From contig JAFGLU010000080.1 of NCBI GenBank assembly GCA_016927865.1, positions 1-44,271 of the forward strand: 44,271 bases of DNA. The letters run 5' to 3'. The translations under genes and the position numbers were made by a program. This document shows, piece after piece, positions 15,499-22,680 of this stretch. The first letter of the stretch is position 1. Each line of letters begins with the position of its first letter. The notes below the pieces were generated by a model. That model searched no databases. It saw nothing but the letters and a program-made list of their open reading frames with translations, and was not told the origin of the DNA. The DNA is from Anaerolineaceae bacterium (GTDB lineage Bacteria > Chloroflexota > Anaerolineae > Anaerolineales > Anaerolineaceae).

Positions 15499-16848
15499 TC
15501 AAACTGGGTGGGTCAATACGATTCTTTTGATCCAACGCCGTGAGACAAAGCGGATGGTTCCGCCGACAGCTTTGACCAGGTTTTCGGAGAGCATGGCCGC
15601 ATAGACCCAATGGGGCGGCAGGCGCAGCACCAACACGGCGATGGCCACGCAGGGGATGGAAGCCAGCCACACCCCGCCCACGTCCAGGATAGCTGAGAAG
15701 CGCGTGTCGCCGCCACCGCGCAAAACACCCACAATGAAGATGGCATCCTGGCTGCGCAGCCAGAAGAACAACCCACCCACCAGGATGATTGCGGCTGCGG
15801 CTGTACGGGTGGTTTCTTCTACCTGGTACAGTGTGACCACCCAGGAGCGCACCGCCACCAGGATCAGGCCAATGCCAAACGACCCCGCCAGGTTGATGAA
15901 CAAAATGCGTTTGCCGGTTTGATAGGCTTCCTCCATCCGGCCTGCCCCAATGGCATGCCCGATCATGATGGCTGCTACAGAGGCGCTGCCCATGGTCATG
16001 AAGAAGCCGATGCCGATGATGGTGGTGGCAATGTTGTAGGCCGCGTAAGAAGACGTGCCCAGGCGGGCGACGATGGCGTTGTTGACGTTGCTGCCCAGCG
16101 CCCAGAAGAATTCGTTGGCCAGCACCAGGACGATCTGGACGATATGCGCCCGCAGGAAGCTCAAGTTGAACTGGAAATAGCGTCCCACAGGCACCGCTAC
16201 AGGCGATTTTTGCCGGTAGAGGATGAACAGCAGCACGAACCATTCGGCGATGGTGCAGATGGTGCGTCCGAGAGCTACACCGCGAATGCCCAGCGCGGGT
16301 AGGCCGAGCTTGCCAAAGATCAACACGTAATTGGCCGCGACGGTCAGGGTCAGGAAGGTCACGCCAATGATCATCGGCAGGCGCGTGTTGCCGGTGGAGC
16401 GCACCGCCGCGTATAGAGTGGTGGTAATGGCCGAGAAGAGGTAACTCCAGCCGACGATGCGCAGGATGGAGGCGCCGGCTTCGATGACCAGCGGGTCTTG
16501 CGAATACAGGCTGAGGACCTGGGTGGGCAGGCCGATGGCCAGGGCGGCAAAAATGGCGGCAGTGCCTGCGCAGAGGGCCAGAGTCATACCCAGCACGCGC
16601 AGAAGGTTGTGGCGGTCATCAGCGCCCCAATATTGGGCCATGTAAACCGCCGCGCCGCCCGTGGCCCCAAAGAGAGTCAGGTTGAGCAGGAAGGAGAACT
16701 GCCCGGCCAGCCCCGCGGCAGCCACGGGCACGTCGCCTAACTGCCCCACCATGAGCACATCCAGGATGGAGATGAGATTAAAAAACAGGCTTTGTATTGC
16801 CGCCGGAATGAACAGGCGCAGAAATGTTTTGGAGAATGCACGATCCAT
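15499..16848 (-). CDS. MATE-family efflux transporter
   Basis: Multidrug and toxin extrusion family membrane antiporter, 449 residues, about twelve helices in two homologous halves. Visible marks are the N-terminal PAAIQSLFFNLISILDVLMVGQLGDVPVAAAGLAGQ stretch (about 15-50), typical of helix 1-2 of the NorM/DinF group, and the equivalent half-two sequence ALGSNVNNAIVARLGTSSYAAYNIATTIIGIGFFMTMGSASVAAIMIGHAIGAG (about 250-303). The first half carries Asp30 in helix 1, a plausible cation site. An AGAGAAAA stretch precedes the ATG. Driven by Na+ or H+; substrate unknown. Confidence 0.88.
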   Translation of the reverse strand: MDRAFSKTFLRLFIPAAIQSLFFNLISILDVLMVGQLGDVPVAAAGLAGQFSFLLNLTLFGATGGAAVYMAQYWGADDRHNLLRVLGMTLALCAGTAAIFAALAIGLPTQVLSLYSQDPLVIEAGASILRIVGWSYLFSAITTTLYAAVRSTGNTRLPMIIGVTFLTLTVAANYVLIFGKLGLPALGIRGVALGRTICTIAEWFVLLFILYRQKSPVAVPVGRYFQFNLSFLRAHIVQIVLVLANEFFWALGSNVNNAIVARLGTSSYAAYNIATTIIGIGFFMTMGSASVAAIMIGHAIGAGRMEEAYQTGKRILFINLAGSFGIGLILVAVRSWVVTLYQVEETTRTAAAAIILVGGLFFWLRSQDAIFIVGVLRGGGDTRFSAILDVGGVWLASIPCVAIAVLVLRLPPHWVYAAMLSENLVKAVGGTIRFVSRRWIKRIVLTHPV

Positions 16849-16950
16849 TTTTCTCTAGATGTACCCTGCAGGGCCGCGGCGCGTGGATACGCTTGCGATT
16901 TTTACTCGCAACGGGCCAGCAATCTTTCGGTGTTGAGATTTGTCACAGCA

Positions 16951-18084
16951 CTAGCTTATGGATTCTAGAAAGGCCGGCGGGATCTGCGGGTCGAAGTGTT
17001 TTCCGGTTTGCTCGCAAATATAGTTCAACGCTTCTTTTTTTCCCCAGGCTTTGCGGTAAGGACGGTCGGAGGTGAGGGCGTCAAACACGTCGACTACCGC
17101 AAAGATGCGCGCCGGCAGGGGAATCTCATTGCCCTTCAATCCGCGTGGATAGCCGCTGCCATCCCATTTCTCGTGGTGGCAGTAGGGTATATCTAGGGAG
17201 GGGATCAGGTAATCGATGTGGGCCAGGAATTGGCGGGCGTATTCGGGATGCAGGCGCATGATGGTCCACTCATCTTCCGTCAGCGGCCCGGGTTTCTTTA
17301 AAATGGTATCGGGAATGCCCATCTTGCCAATATCGTGCAGTAAAGCACCTCGGCGGACATGGGGAAGGGTTTCCTCTGGTACGCCAATTTTACGGGCCAG
17401 TTCTTCGGTCAGATCGGTGACCCGCAGCGTGTGCCCCTGGGTTTCCTGGTCGCGCAGTTCCAGCACCAATGACCAGCCCTCCAGGGTAGCGTCGTAGGCG
17501 CGGCTTAATTCCTCGTTAGACAATATGACGGTCCGATACAGTTTCGCGTTAGCGACTGCCAGGGTGATTTGAAAGGCCAGTGTCCGGCACAGTTCCACCT
17601 CATGCTGGTTATACTCGCGGGCCTTGCTGGTTGAGCCGATGATGAGCGTTCCAATGGCTTTGCCTTCCAGTAGCAGCGGGATGAAAAGCATGGAACGCAA
17701 ATTGCGCGCTTCGATGATGATCCTTTCTTCTGGCGAGAGTTGCACCGTGGTCGTGTCGGGCAGATGCACCGGGCGGCCGTTGGCGAAGGCAGCGGCGATG
17801 TGGGGGTGATTGGAAAGTTGTTCGGGTTGCAAGCGCAGCCATTCTAGCTCTGGCTTGAGTGGCGGCGTGGTGGCGCCCAGAAACAACAGGTCGCCTTCCA
17901 GCGTGTAAATGGCGCCCGTTTCAAGGCGCAGCACGGAGACGGCGCTGTCGATGGCTGTCTGGAGCACGGTGGGCAAATCCAATGAAGCAGCCAGCGCGCT
18001 GCTAACCTTGAGCAGCGTGGATAGTTCTTCGGCGGGCATTTGCCGGGCGATGTTGATGTCTGGCGGGTATCTTTTGATGGGCAT
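16951..18084 (-). CDS. GAF-domain HD-GYP phosphohydrolase (probable c-di-GMP phosphodiesterase)
   Basis: Cytoplasmic signalling protein of 377 residues. A GAF sensor domain covers about 35-185. An HD-GYP domain covers about 195-375, with HD at 250-251 (LLHDIGKMGIPDTIL) and HHEKWDGSGYP at 303-313, which includes the canonical GYP triad, and the VVDVFDALTSDRPYR motif (330-344). HD-GYP proteins hydrolyse cyclic di-GMP to pGpG or GMP, and the key residues are intact. No strong ribosome-binding site precedes the ATG at 18084. It follows the anchored protein gene by 24 bases, so expression is probably shared with it and the GNAT gene. Confidence 0.88.
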   Translation of the reverse strand: MPIKRYPPDINIARQMPAEELSTLLKVSSALAASLDLPTVLQTAIDSAVSVLRLETGAIYTLEGDLLFLGATTPPLKPELEWLRLQPEQLSNHPHIAAAFANGRPVHLPDTTTVQLSPEERIIIEARNLRSMLFIPLLLEGKAIGTLIIGSTSKAREYNQHEVELCRTLAFQITLAVANAKLYRTVILSNEELSRAYDATLEGWSLVLELRDQETQGHTLRVTDLTEELARKIGVPEETLPHVRRGALLHDIGKMGIPDTILKKPGPLTEDEWTIMRLHPEYARQFLAHIDYLIPSLDIPYCHHEKWDGSGYPRGLKGNEIPLPARIFAVVDVFDALTSDRPYRKAWGKKEALNYICEQTGKHFDPQIPPAFLESIS

Positions 18085-18108
18085 AGGGCAGCACCGTTTG
18101 GGGAGGAA

Positions 18109-18972
18109 TTATTTTACGACCGTGACGTTGTCAAAAAACACCTGGTATCCATCTGTGGCATCTTCGTTTGCAAAAACAAAGATGCCCATCTCATTGGCGG
18201 GCAGGTGTGGTTCGTCCAGGAATTGTGAGTAGACCTGCTCGCCGTTGACGCTCAGGCTGATCATGTCGGGGGTGCAGACAACCATGACCCGGTTAACCTC
18301 TTCGGGGGATGCCTTGATGGCGTTGGTGGAAGACCAGACATCGTCATCGGTCCCCGCTCCGGTCAGATAGGTTGTCTCCCCGTTGATGATGGTGGCGACA
18401 ATGTATTCCCGGTAGCCCAGGTCAAGTTCAACGTAGTAGTGGTTGTCTTCGTCTTCAATCTGGCACATGACGCCCACCGTGCCATTTTGTTCGCCCGGCA
18501 GCCCCCAAACGTCGAACTCGATATAGGTGGGGTAAAAATCCACCGGCACATAGGCCCAGTCATAATAATCGGGCTCGGCGATCTTGAAGCTGTAGGCGCC
18601 ATCTGCGTATTGGATGATGGTGCTGCCGTCGTCATATTCCACCCAGCCCATGTCCTTGGTAGAGAAATCGTCTACCAGGGTAGTGTCATCGGACCATTGA
18701 CTGCCATTGAAGGCCGGGGCAGGTTCGGTAGGCTCTTCAGAAGCTGCTGTAGGCGCAGGGGGAACCGTCGCTTCATCAGCGGGGGACAGGGGGGCAAGTG
18801 GTTCTTGGGTCGGCTCCACCACTTCGACGGTGGGCTGTGCAAAGGGCAGAGAAACGCTGTTGTTGATCAGAAAATAAGCACCCACGGCGACCACGCACAA
18901 GCACAAAAAGGCCAGGCAGCCGGCGCCACCCAATAACCACCATTTCAAATTACTGTTATTTGTCTGGTTCAT
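18109..18972 (-). CDS. Membrane-anchored extracytoplasmic protein with predicted beta-sandwich domain
   Basis: Family not recognised with certainty. The 287 residues comprise a short polar N-terminus, one membrane helix at about 11-35, a Pro/Thr/Glu-rich spacer (about 45-90) and a C-terminal domain (about 95-287) rich in alternating hydrophobic and aromatic residues. Its pattern resembles concanavalin/LamG-like sugar-binding sandwiches: LVDDFSTKDMGWVEYDDG near the start, DEDNHYYVELDLGYREY in the middle and MGIFVFANE near the end. It probably binds a ligand outside the cell. An AGGAGA site sits in the 11-base gap after the GNAT stop, pointing to one transcript with GNAT and HD-GYP. Confidence 0.75.
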   Translation of the reverse strand: MNQTNNSNLKWWLLGGAGCLAFLCLCVVAVGAYFLINNSVSLPFAQPTVEVVEPTQEPLAPLSPADEATVPPAPTAASEEPTEPAPAFNGSQWSDDTTLVDDFSTKDMGWVEYDDGSTIIQYADGAYSFKIAEPDYYDWAYVPVDFYPTYIEFDVWGLPGEQNGTVGVMCQIEDEDNHYYVELDLGYREYIVATIINGETTYLTGAGTDDDVWSSTNAIKASPEEVNRVMVVCTPDMISLSVNGEQVYSQFLDEPHLPANEMGIFVFANEDATDGYQVFFDNVTVVK

Positions 18973-18983
18973 GAAAAGTTCTC

Positions 18984-19448
18984 CTATAATGGGATCGTAC
19001 TTCCGTCTGAGTGGGGGGTGGTTGGGTTTTCTTTCCGCCAGAAGATGGTCATCCCTGCGCCAAGCTTTTCGTTCGGGCGGCGAGTAAAACCGTAGCGCTC
19101 GTAAAAACCTTCTTTGCCATAAGCGGCCATCAATCCTACCACTGAATTATGCTGGGCATGCGTTTGGATGTAATGCATGAGGCGCTTCATGAGCAGCACG
19201 CCGCAGCCCTGCCCCTGGTGTTCCGGGGCGACAATGACATCTTGAATGTAAAAGGTTAAGCCCCCGTCACCGATCACGCGACCCATTCCCACCAGTTCGC
19301 CTCCGCGGCGCAAGCACACGCCGTACAGCGAGCGCGGCAGGGAATCCTGAACCACCGCCAGGTCATGGATGCGCCAGCCGATTTTCTGTCGCAGTTGGTT
19401 GTATTCTTCCGCGCTGGGAAGAGCTTCGATGATTTCGTAGGCGGACAT
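18984..19448 (-). CDS. GNAT-family N-acetyltransferase
   Basis: Acetyl-CoA-dependent N-acetyltransferase, 154 residues. Motif A is LTFYIQDVIVAPEHQGQGCGVLLMKRLM with the pyrophosphate-binding QGQGCG at 78-83; motif B is GFYERYGFTRRP near 126-137. ATG 19448 matches the start of the domain; an open frame extending to 19817 would overlap the divergent esterase gene and looks wrong. There is no ribosome-binding site. TATACT on this strand (19460-19455) ends seven bases before the ATG, so the message may be leaderless. No clear -35 is present. Confidence 0.85.
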   Translation of the reverse strand: MSAYEIIEALPSAEEYNQLRQKIGWRIHDLAVVQDSLPRSLYGVCLRRGGELVGMGRVIGDGGLTFYIQDVIVAPEHQGQGCGVLLMKRLMHYIQTHAQHNSVVGLMAAYGKEGFYERYGFTRRPNEKLGAGMTIFWRKENPTTPHSDGSTIPL

Positions 19449-19489
19449 ATAATAAGTATACAACTGAAAAACCCCACGGAGGTGCAGAC

Positions 19490-20491
19490 ATGATTGCTTT
19501 TGTGCAAATTTTGGATAAATGCCATCTGATGGGGCGCATCGACCCTGGCGGTCTGGCAGGGCCGGTGTTGCATTATGCGGGTAGCTATCTGAGTGCGCGG
19601 TTTCGGAGCTCAACGTTGCGGGTGACCGTCTCAGACGAGGGTGGCTGGAATGAAAACGCCAATGACCTTGGGGTGGTGATCGATGGAGACCTGACCATAC
19701 ATCCGTTGCTGAAGGGTCAATCCCAACAGAAGGTGGAGGTTGCTTGCCCTCCAGGGGCGCACGATTTGGAAATCTATAAGCTGCAAGGCCCCGGCAACGG
19801 GCGCGGCAGCCTGACATTGCACGGGCTGGACCTGGCCCCGGGGGGAGAACTGCTGCCGCCGTCAGTCCTGCCGGCGCGCAAGCTGGAGGCCTACGGCGAT
19901 TCGGTCACCGAAGGCGAAGGTTCGCTGTGCGCGGAGGGGACTCATGACTGCGGGACGAATAGCGGCTGGCACTCTTACACGAACCGGTTAGCCCGCGCGC
20001 TGGATGTGCAGATTCACAACAACGGCGTGGGTGGGTTGGAGGTGCGCGACCATACCGGTTGGTACGAGAGCGGCGACACCGGCCTGGAAACGACCTTTGA
20101 TAAGCTCAATCCTTGCGGATCGAACAAAACCCCTTGGGATTTCTCGCGCTACACACCCGATTTGGTACTGATGGCGATGGGGGTGAACGACCAGAGCAAG
20201 CACGGCTTTGACGATTTGCCTTTGTGGAAGGAATCCTTCAAGCGCATCGTGCGCGAAATCCGCGCCCGGCACGGCGGCGGTGATTTGCCCTTTCTGTTTG
20301 CTGTGGCGCCGATCAATGTGCGGGAGGCCTATCGGTACGTGGCTGAAGTGGTTGCTGAATTGAGGGCTGAGGGGCTGAATGCCTGGTTTTACCGTTACAG
20401 TTTTGAGGTGAGCGGGCATCCCAACGGGCCCGAATCGGAGCTCATGGCCTGCGAGTTGGAGAAGTTCATTCGGGAAAATCGCTTGATTTGA
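19490..20491 (+). CDS. SGNH/GDSL esterase, carbohydrate esterase family 2-like
   Basis: Predicted acetyl-ester hydrolase acting on plant glycans such as acetylated xylan. The 333 residues split into an N-terminal beta-sandwich (about 1-125) and an SGNH hydrolase domain, the two-domain layout of CE2 enzymes. Visible blocks are AYGDSVTEGEG (nucleophile Ser138), the Gly/Asn block HNNGVGG (177-183), MGVNDQS (Asn233) and GHPNG with catalytic His310. The usual Asp three residues before this His is absent (VSGH), in line with CE2 enzymes reported to use a Ser-His dyad. No signal peptide is seen, so it may act inside the cell on imported oligomers. A GGAGG site lies seven bases before the ATG. Confidence 0.82.
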   Translation: MIAFVQILDKCHLMGRIDPGGLAGPVLHYAGSYLSARFRSSTLRVTVSDEGGWNENANDLGVVIDGDLTIHPLLKGQSQQKVEVACPPGAHDLEIYKLQGPGNGRGSLTLHGLDLAPGGELLPPSVLPARKLEAYGDSVTEGEGSLCAEGTHDCGTNSGWHSYTNRLARALDVQIHNNGVGGLEVRDHTGWYESGDTGLETTFDKLNPCGSNKTPWDFSRYTPDLVLMAMGVNDQSKHGFDDLPLWKESFKRIVREIRARHGGGDLPFLFAVAPINVREAYRYVAEVVAELRAEGLNAWFYRYSFEVSGHPNGPESELMACELEKFIRENRLI

Positions 20492-20759
20492 GTCTCCCGC
20501 ATACCTTGCAGTTTCATTGCAGTTGCATAAGTTTAACGTTTCTGTAAGGCGAATCCCAGCAACTTTCGATTAGGATGGGGTTGTATTTATTGCTGCGGCA
20601 TACAGGTCATAGTTTTTTACTCCATTTTTATTTCCAAAGTATGTCTCAAGTTATTGTGTGGATGTGTCTTGCGGCGGATGCGTCTCTACCGAACATCCGT
20701 TATGCTTGAATCATCCTTTTACAGGAATCATTTTGTTGAAGTGTTGAGAGAAAGGTCTT

Positions 20760-21455
20760 ATGTTATCTGACAAATTAATGTATTGGGCTTCTCGGCCGGT
20801 CGTCAAGACATATACGGGTACGATGCTGAAGATGAATGTCAAGATGGACACCGGGCTTCCGCAGGGGGCAAAAATTATCGCCGCCAATCACCCCAGCACC
20901 ACCGATCCTTTTTTTGTAGCCTCTATGGTAGGCCAGCAATCATTCATATTAATTAATGAGGTGCTTTTCCGGGTGCCGGTGTTGGGCGAATACTTGCGCC
21001 GCTCGGGACATATCCCGGTGGCGGTGGGACAGGGACAGGCCGCCATGGACGCTGCCCTGCAGCGCCTGCGCGAAGGCAAAACGGTGATGATCTTCCCTGA
21101 AGGCGCTCTGAGCCCCGAAGAAGGAGGCTTTAAGGAGCCGCGCACCGGCGTGGCTCGCCTGGCCCTGGCCAGCGGCGCGCCGGTCATCCCCGTGGGCATT
21201 CACCTGCTGCGCGAGCGCACCAAGACCATCGAATCCAACGTCCGTGGCGAGACCCATTACGGGCGCTGGTATATCAGCGGACCGTACAACATGACCGTCG
21301 GGCAGCCGCTGCGCTTTAATGGCGATGCGGAAGACCGCCCGCTGGTTCGCAGGGTAGCCGAGACTGTGATGCATCACATCATTGAACTGGCTCGCCAGAG
21401 CGAAATCCGTATGAACCCCACCGCTCCGCTCACCAGCCTGCCCGCGACGATGTAG
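20760..21455 (+). CDS. PlsC-like acyltransferase (second copy)
   Basis: Predicted 1-acylglycerol-3-phosphate acyltransferase-type enzyme, 231 residues. Block I is ANHPSTTDP (His44, Asp49, a canonical H-x4-D), then SGHIPVAVGQGQAAMDAALQRL, block III IFPEGALSPEEGG near 115-127, and PVIPVGIHL near 141-149. It is distinct from the copy at 5060-5731, which has Glu in block I. GAGAAAGG precedes the ATG. The TAG stop lies within the left arm of the cruciform repeat at 21452-21518. The 268-base region upstream is AT-richer than its surroundings and holds no gene that I can see. Confidence 0.82.
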   Translation: MLSDKLMYWASRPVVKTYTGTMLKMNVKMDTGLPQGAKIIAANHPSTTDPFFVASMVGQQSFILINEVLFRVPVLGEYLRRSGHIPVAVGQGQAAMDAALQRLREGKTVMIFPEGALSPEEGGFKEPRTGVARLALASGAPVIPVGIHLLRERTKTIESNVRGETHYGRWYISGPYNMTVGQPLRFNGDAEDRPLVRRVAETVMHHIIELARQSEIRMNPTAPLTSLPATM

Positions 21456-21518
21456 GGGTCGGGTTTCCCGACCCGATATTGGTCAACCACGACAGATGCG
21501 CGGTCACCGCGCCCCTAC
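21452..21518. repeat. Branched (cruciform) inverted repeat
   Basis: Outer stem GTAGGGG (21452-21458) pairs with CCCCTAC (21512-21518). Inside are hairpin GGGTCGGG-TTT-CCCGACCC (21456-21474, sharing bases with the outer stem) and hairpin GCGCG-GTCAC-CGCGC (21498-21512). It provides the stop codon of the acyltransferase and may end its transcript. It looks like a third kind of dispersed palindromic unit, though only one copy is in the window. Confidence 0.65.
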
Positions 21519-21580
21519 CGCCACACCTTTGATATCTGCGTTCCTCTGCGCCCTTTGCGCCTCTGCGGTGCTTCCTACCC

Positions 21581-22363
21581 TTATTGAGGCACGCCGTAGC
21601 GCTGGGTGAACTGCTCTACCACCCTGCGCAGATCGTCATCCAGTGCATTCATGGCCCGTGCCGCAATTTCTCGCGGCACACCGCCGTAATACGCTTCTGC
21701 GATCGACCCGGCAATAGCCGCCAGGGTGTCTGAGTCACCGCCCAGTGAGATGGCCTTGCGGATGGCGTCTTCCACGCTGGACGAATCTAAAAAGGCGATC
21801 ATGGCCTGGGGTACCGAGCCCTGGCAGGATGAATCGAACGAATATCTTGGGCGAATTTCGGCCAAACTCTGATAGAGGTCATAGCCGAAGCGGGCATTGA
21901 TCTCCAGGCGGATTTCTTCCTTGCCGGTTTTCTGGCGCGCCAGGAACACCGCCAGCGCTGTTGCCTGCGCCCCTTTGATCCCTTCGGGGTGGTTGTGGGT
22001 CACTGCCGCGCTGCGCTCGGCTTCGCGCAGCACATCTTCCTCTGTTTCAAAAGCCCATGCCACCGGGCTGACGCGCATGGCCGAGCCGTTGCCAAAGCTG
22101 TTGTAGGGCTTGGGATTCTGTGCCCACATCCATGCGCGGAACATGCCGCCGAAACCCGCGTCAGGGTAGCGTTGCGCATAGGCTTGAATGGTTGGGCCGT
22201 AGCCGCCGCCGTTCAGGATGGCATCGGCTACGGCGATGGTCAGCAGGCTGTCATCGGTGAAACGACAGCCGGGTGAAAAAAGGGGAAAATTCTCCTTCTT
22301 GATCTTGCTGCCCTTGCGTTCGTAGATCGACCCGATCACGTCTCCAGCGATTGCTCCGATCAT
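21581..22363 (-). CDS. ADP-ribosylglycohydrolase family protein
   Basis: Hydrolase of the ARH/DraG family that removes ADP-ribose from proteins or other targets, using two Mg2+ ions. The 260-residue all-alpha protein shows GAIAGDVIGSIYE at the N-terminus, the metal-binding FTDDSLLT (Thr36-Asp37-Asp38) and the late GGDSDTLAAIAGSIAEAYYG motif (Asp210, Asp212, Thr213), so both metal sites are complete. AAGGAGG precedes the ATG. There is no ADP-ribosyltransferase or nitrogenase gene nearby, so the target is unknown. Confidence 0.88.
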   Translation of the reverse strand: MIGAIAGDVIGSIYERKGSKIKKENFPLFSPGCRFTDDSLLTIAVADAILNGGGYGPTIQAYAQRYPDAGFGGMFRAWMWAQNPKPYNSFGNGSAMRVSPVAWAFETEEDVLREAERSAAVTHNHPEGIKGAQATALAVFLARQKTGKEEIRLEINARFGYDLYQSLAEIRPRYSFDSSCQGSVPQAMIAFLDSSSVEDAIRKAISLGGDSDTLAAIAGSIAEAYYGGVPREIAARAMNALDDDLRRVVEQFTQRYGVPQ

Positions 22364-22407
22364 GGATGCCTCCTTGGTGATATTTGTATTTTAACGTGAG
22401 TTCGGGG

Positions 22408-22680
22408 TTAGAGCGGAATAACTCTCCGGCGATATTCGCCAGGCATCACCCCGGACCATTTCTTGAAGGCTTTCCTGAAAACACTGGGCTGAGAAAAGCC
22501 CAGCAAATAGGTGATTTCTTCAACTGTGTAATTTTCGCGCAGATAGCGCTTTGCCAGGCGTTGGCGAACATTTCTGAGCAGGTCGCTAAAAACGACGCCT
22601 TCTCCCTCCAAACGCTTTTGTAGGGTGCGCACACTAATCGACATTTCTCGGGCGATTTTTTCAATCGACAGGGTTTCGTC
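22408..22680 (-). pseudogene. AraC-family regulator remnant, DNA-binding domain only
   Basis: The frame encodes a whole AraC-type DNA-binding domain: LSIEKIAREMSISVRTLQKRL (first helix-turn-helix) and VEEITYLLGFSQPSVFRKAFKKWSG (second), ending YRRR. The N-terminal effector domain is missing. Similarity starts right at base 22680, inside the TGA stop of the GH3 gene, whose frame differs. Only an internal ATG at 22644 is available, which would lose the first helix. I read this as the 3' end of a regulator gene cut by arrival of the glycosidase gene. A short functional peptide from a rare start cannot be excluded. Confidence 0.65.

Noticed and set aside
15407..16243. Long open frame of 278 codons opposite-phase to the MATE gene
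   Set aside because: It lies on the same strand in another frame of a clear MATE gene, with His/Arg/Gly-rich composition typical of a shadow frame in GC-rich DNA.
19449..19817. Longer GNAT protein starting at 19817
   Set aside because: It would overlap the divergent esterase gene, and the extra N-terminus (Arg/Pro-rich) is unlike GNAT proteins.
20492..20759. Small RNA or hidden gene before the second PlsC gene
   Set aside because: No conserved frame, clear promoter-terminator pair or strong hairpin could be identified in this AT-richer stretch.
21581..22363. ADP-ribosylation toxin-antitoxin (DarTG-like) system
   Set aside because: The hydrolase is the all-alpha ARH type, not a macrodomain, and no transferase gene lies beside it.
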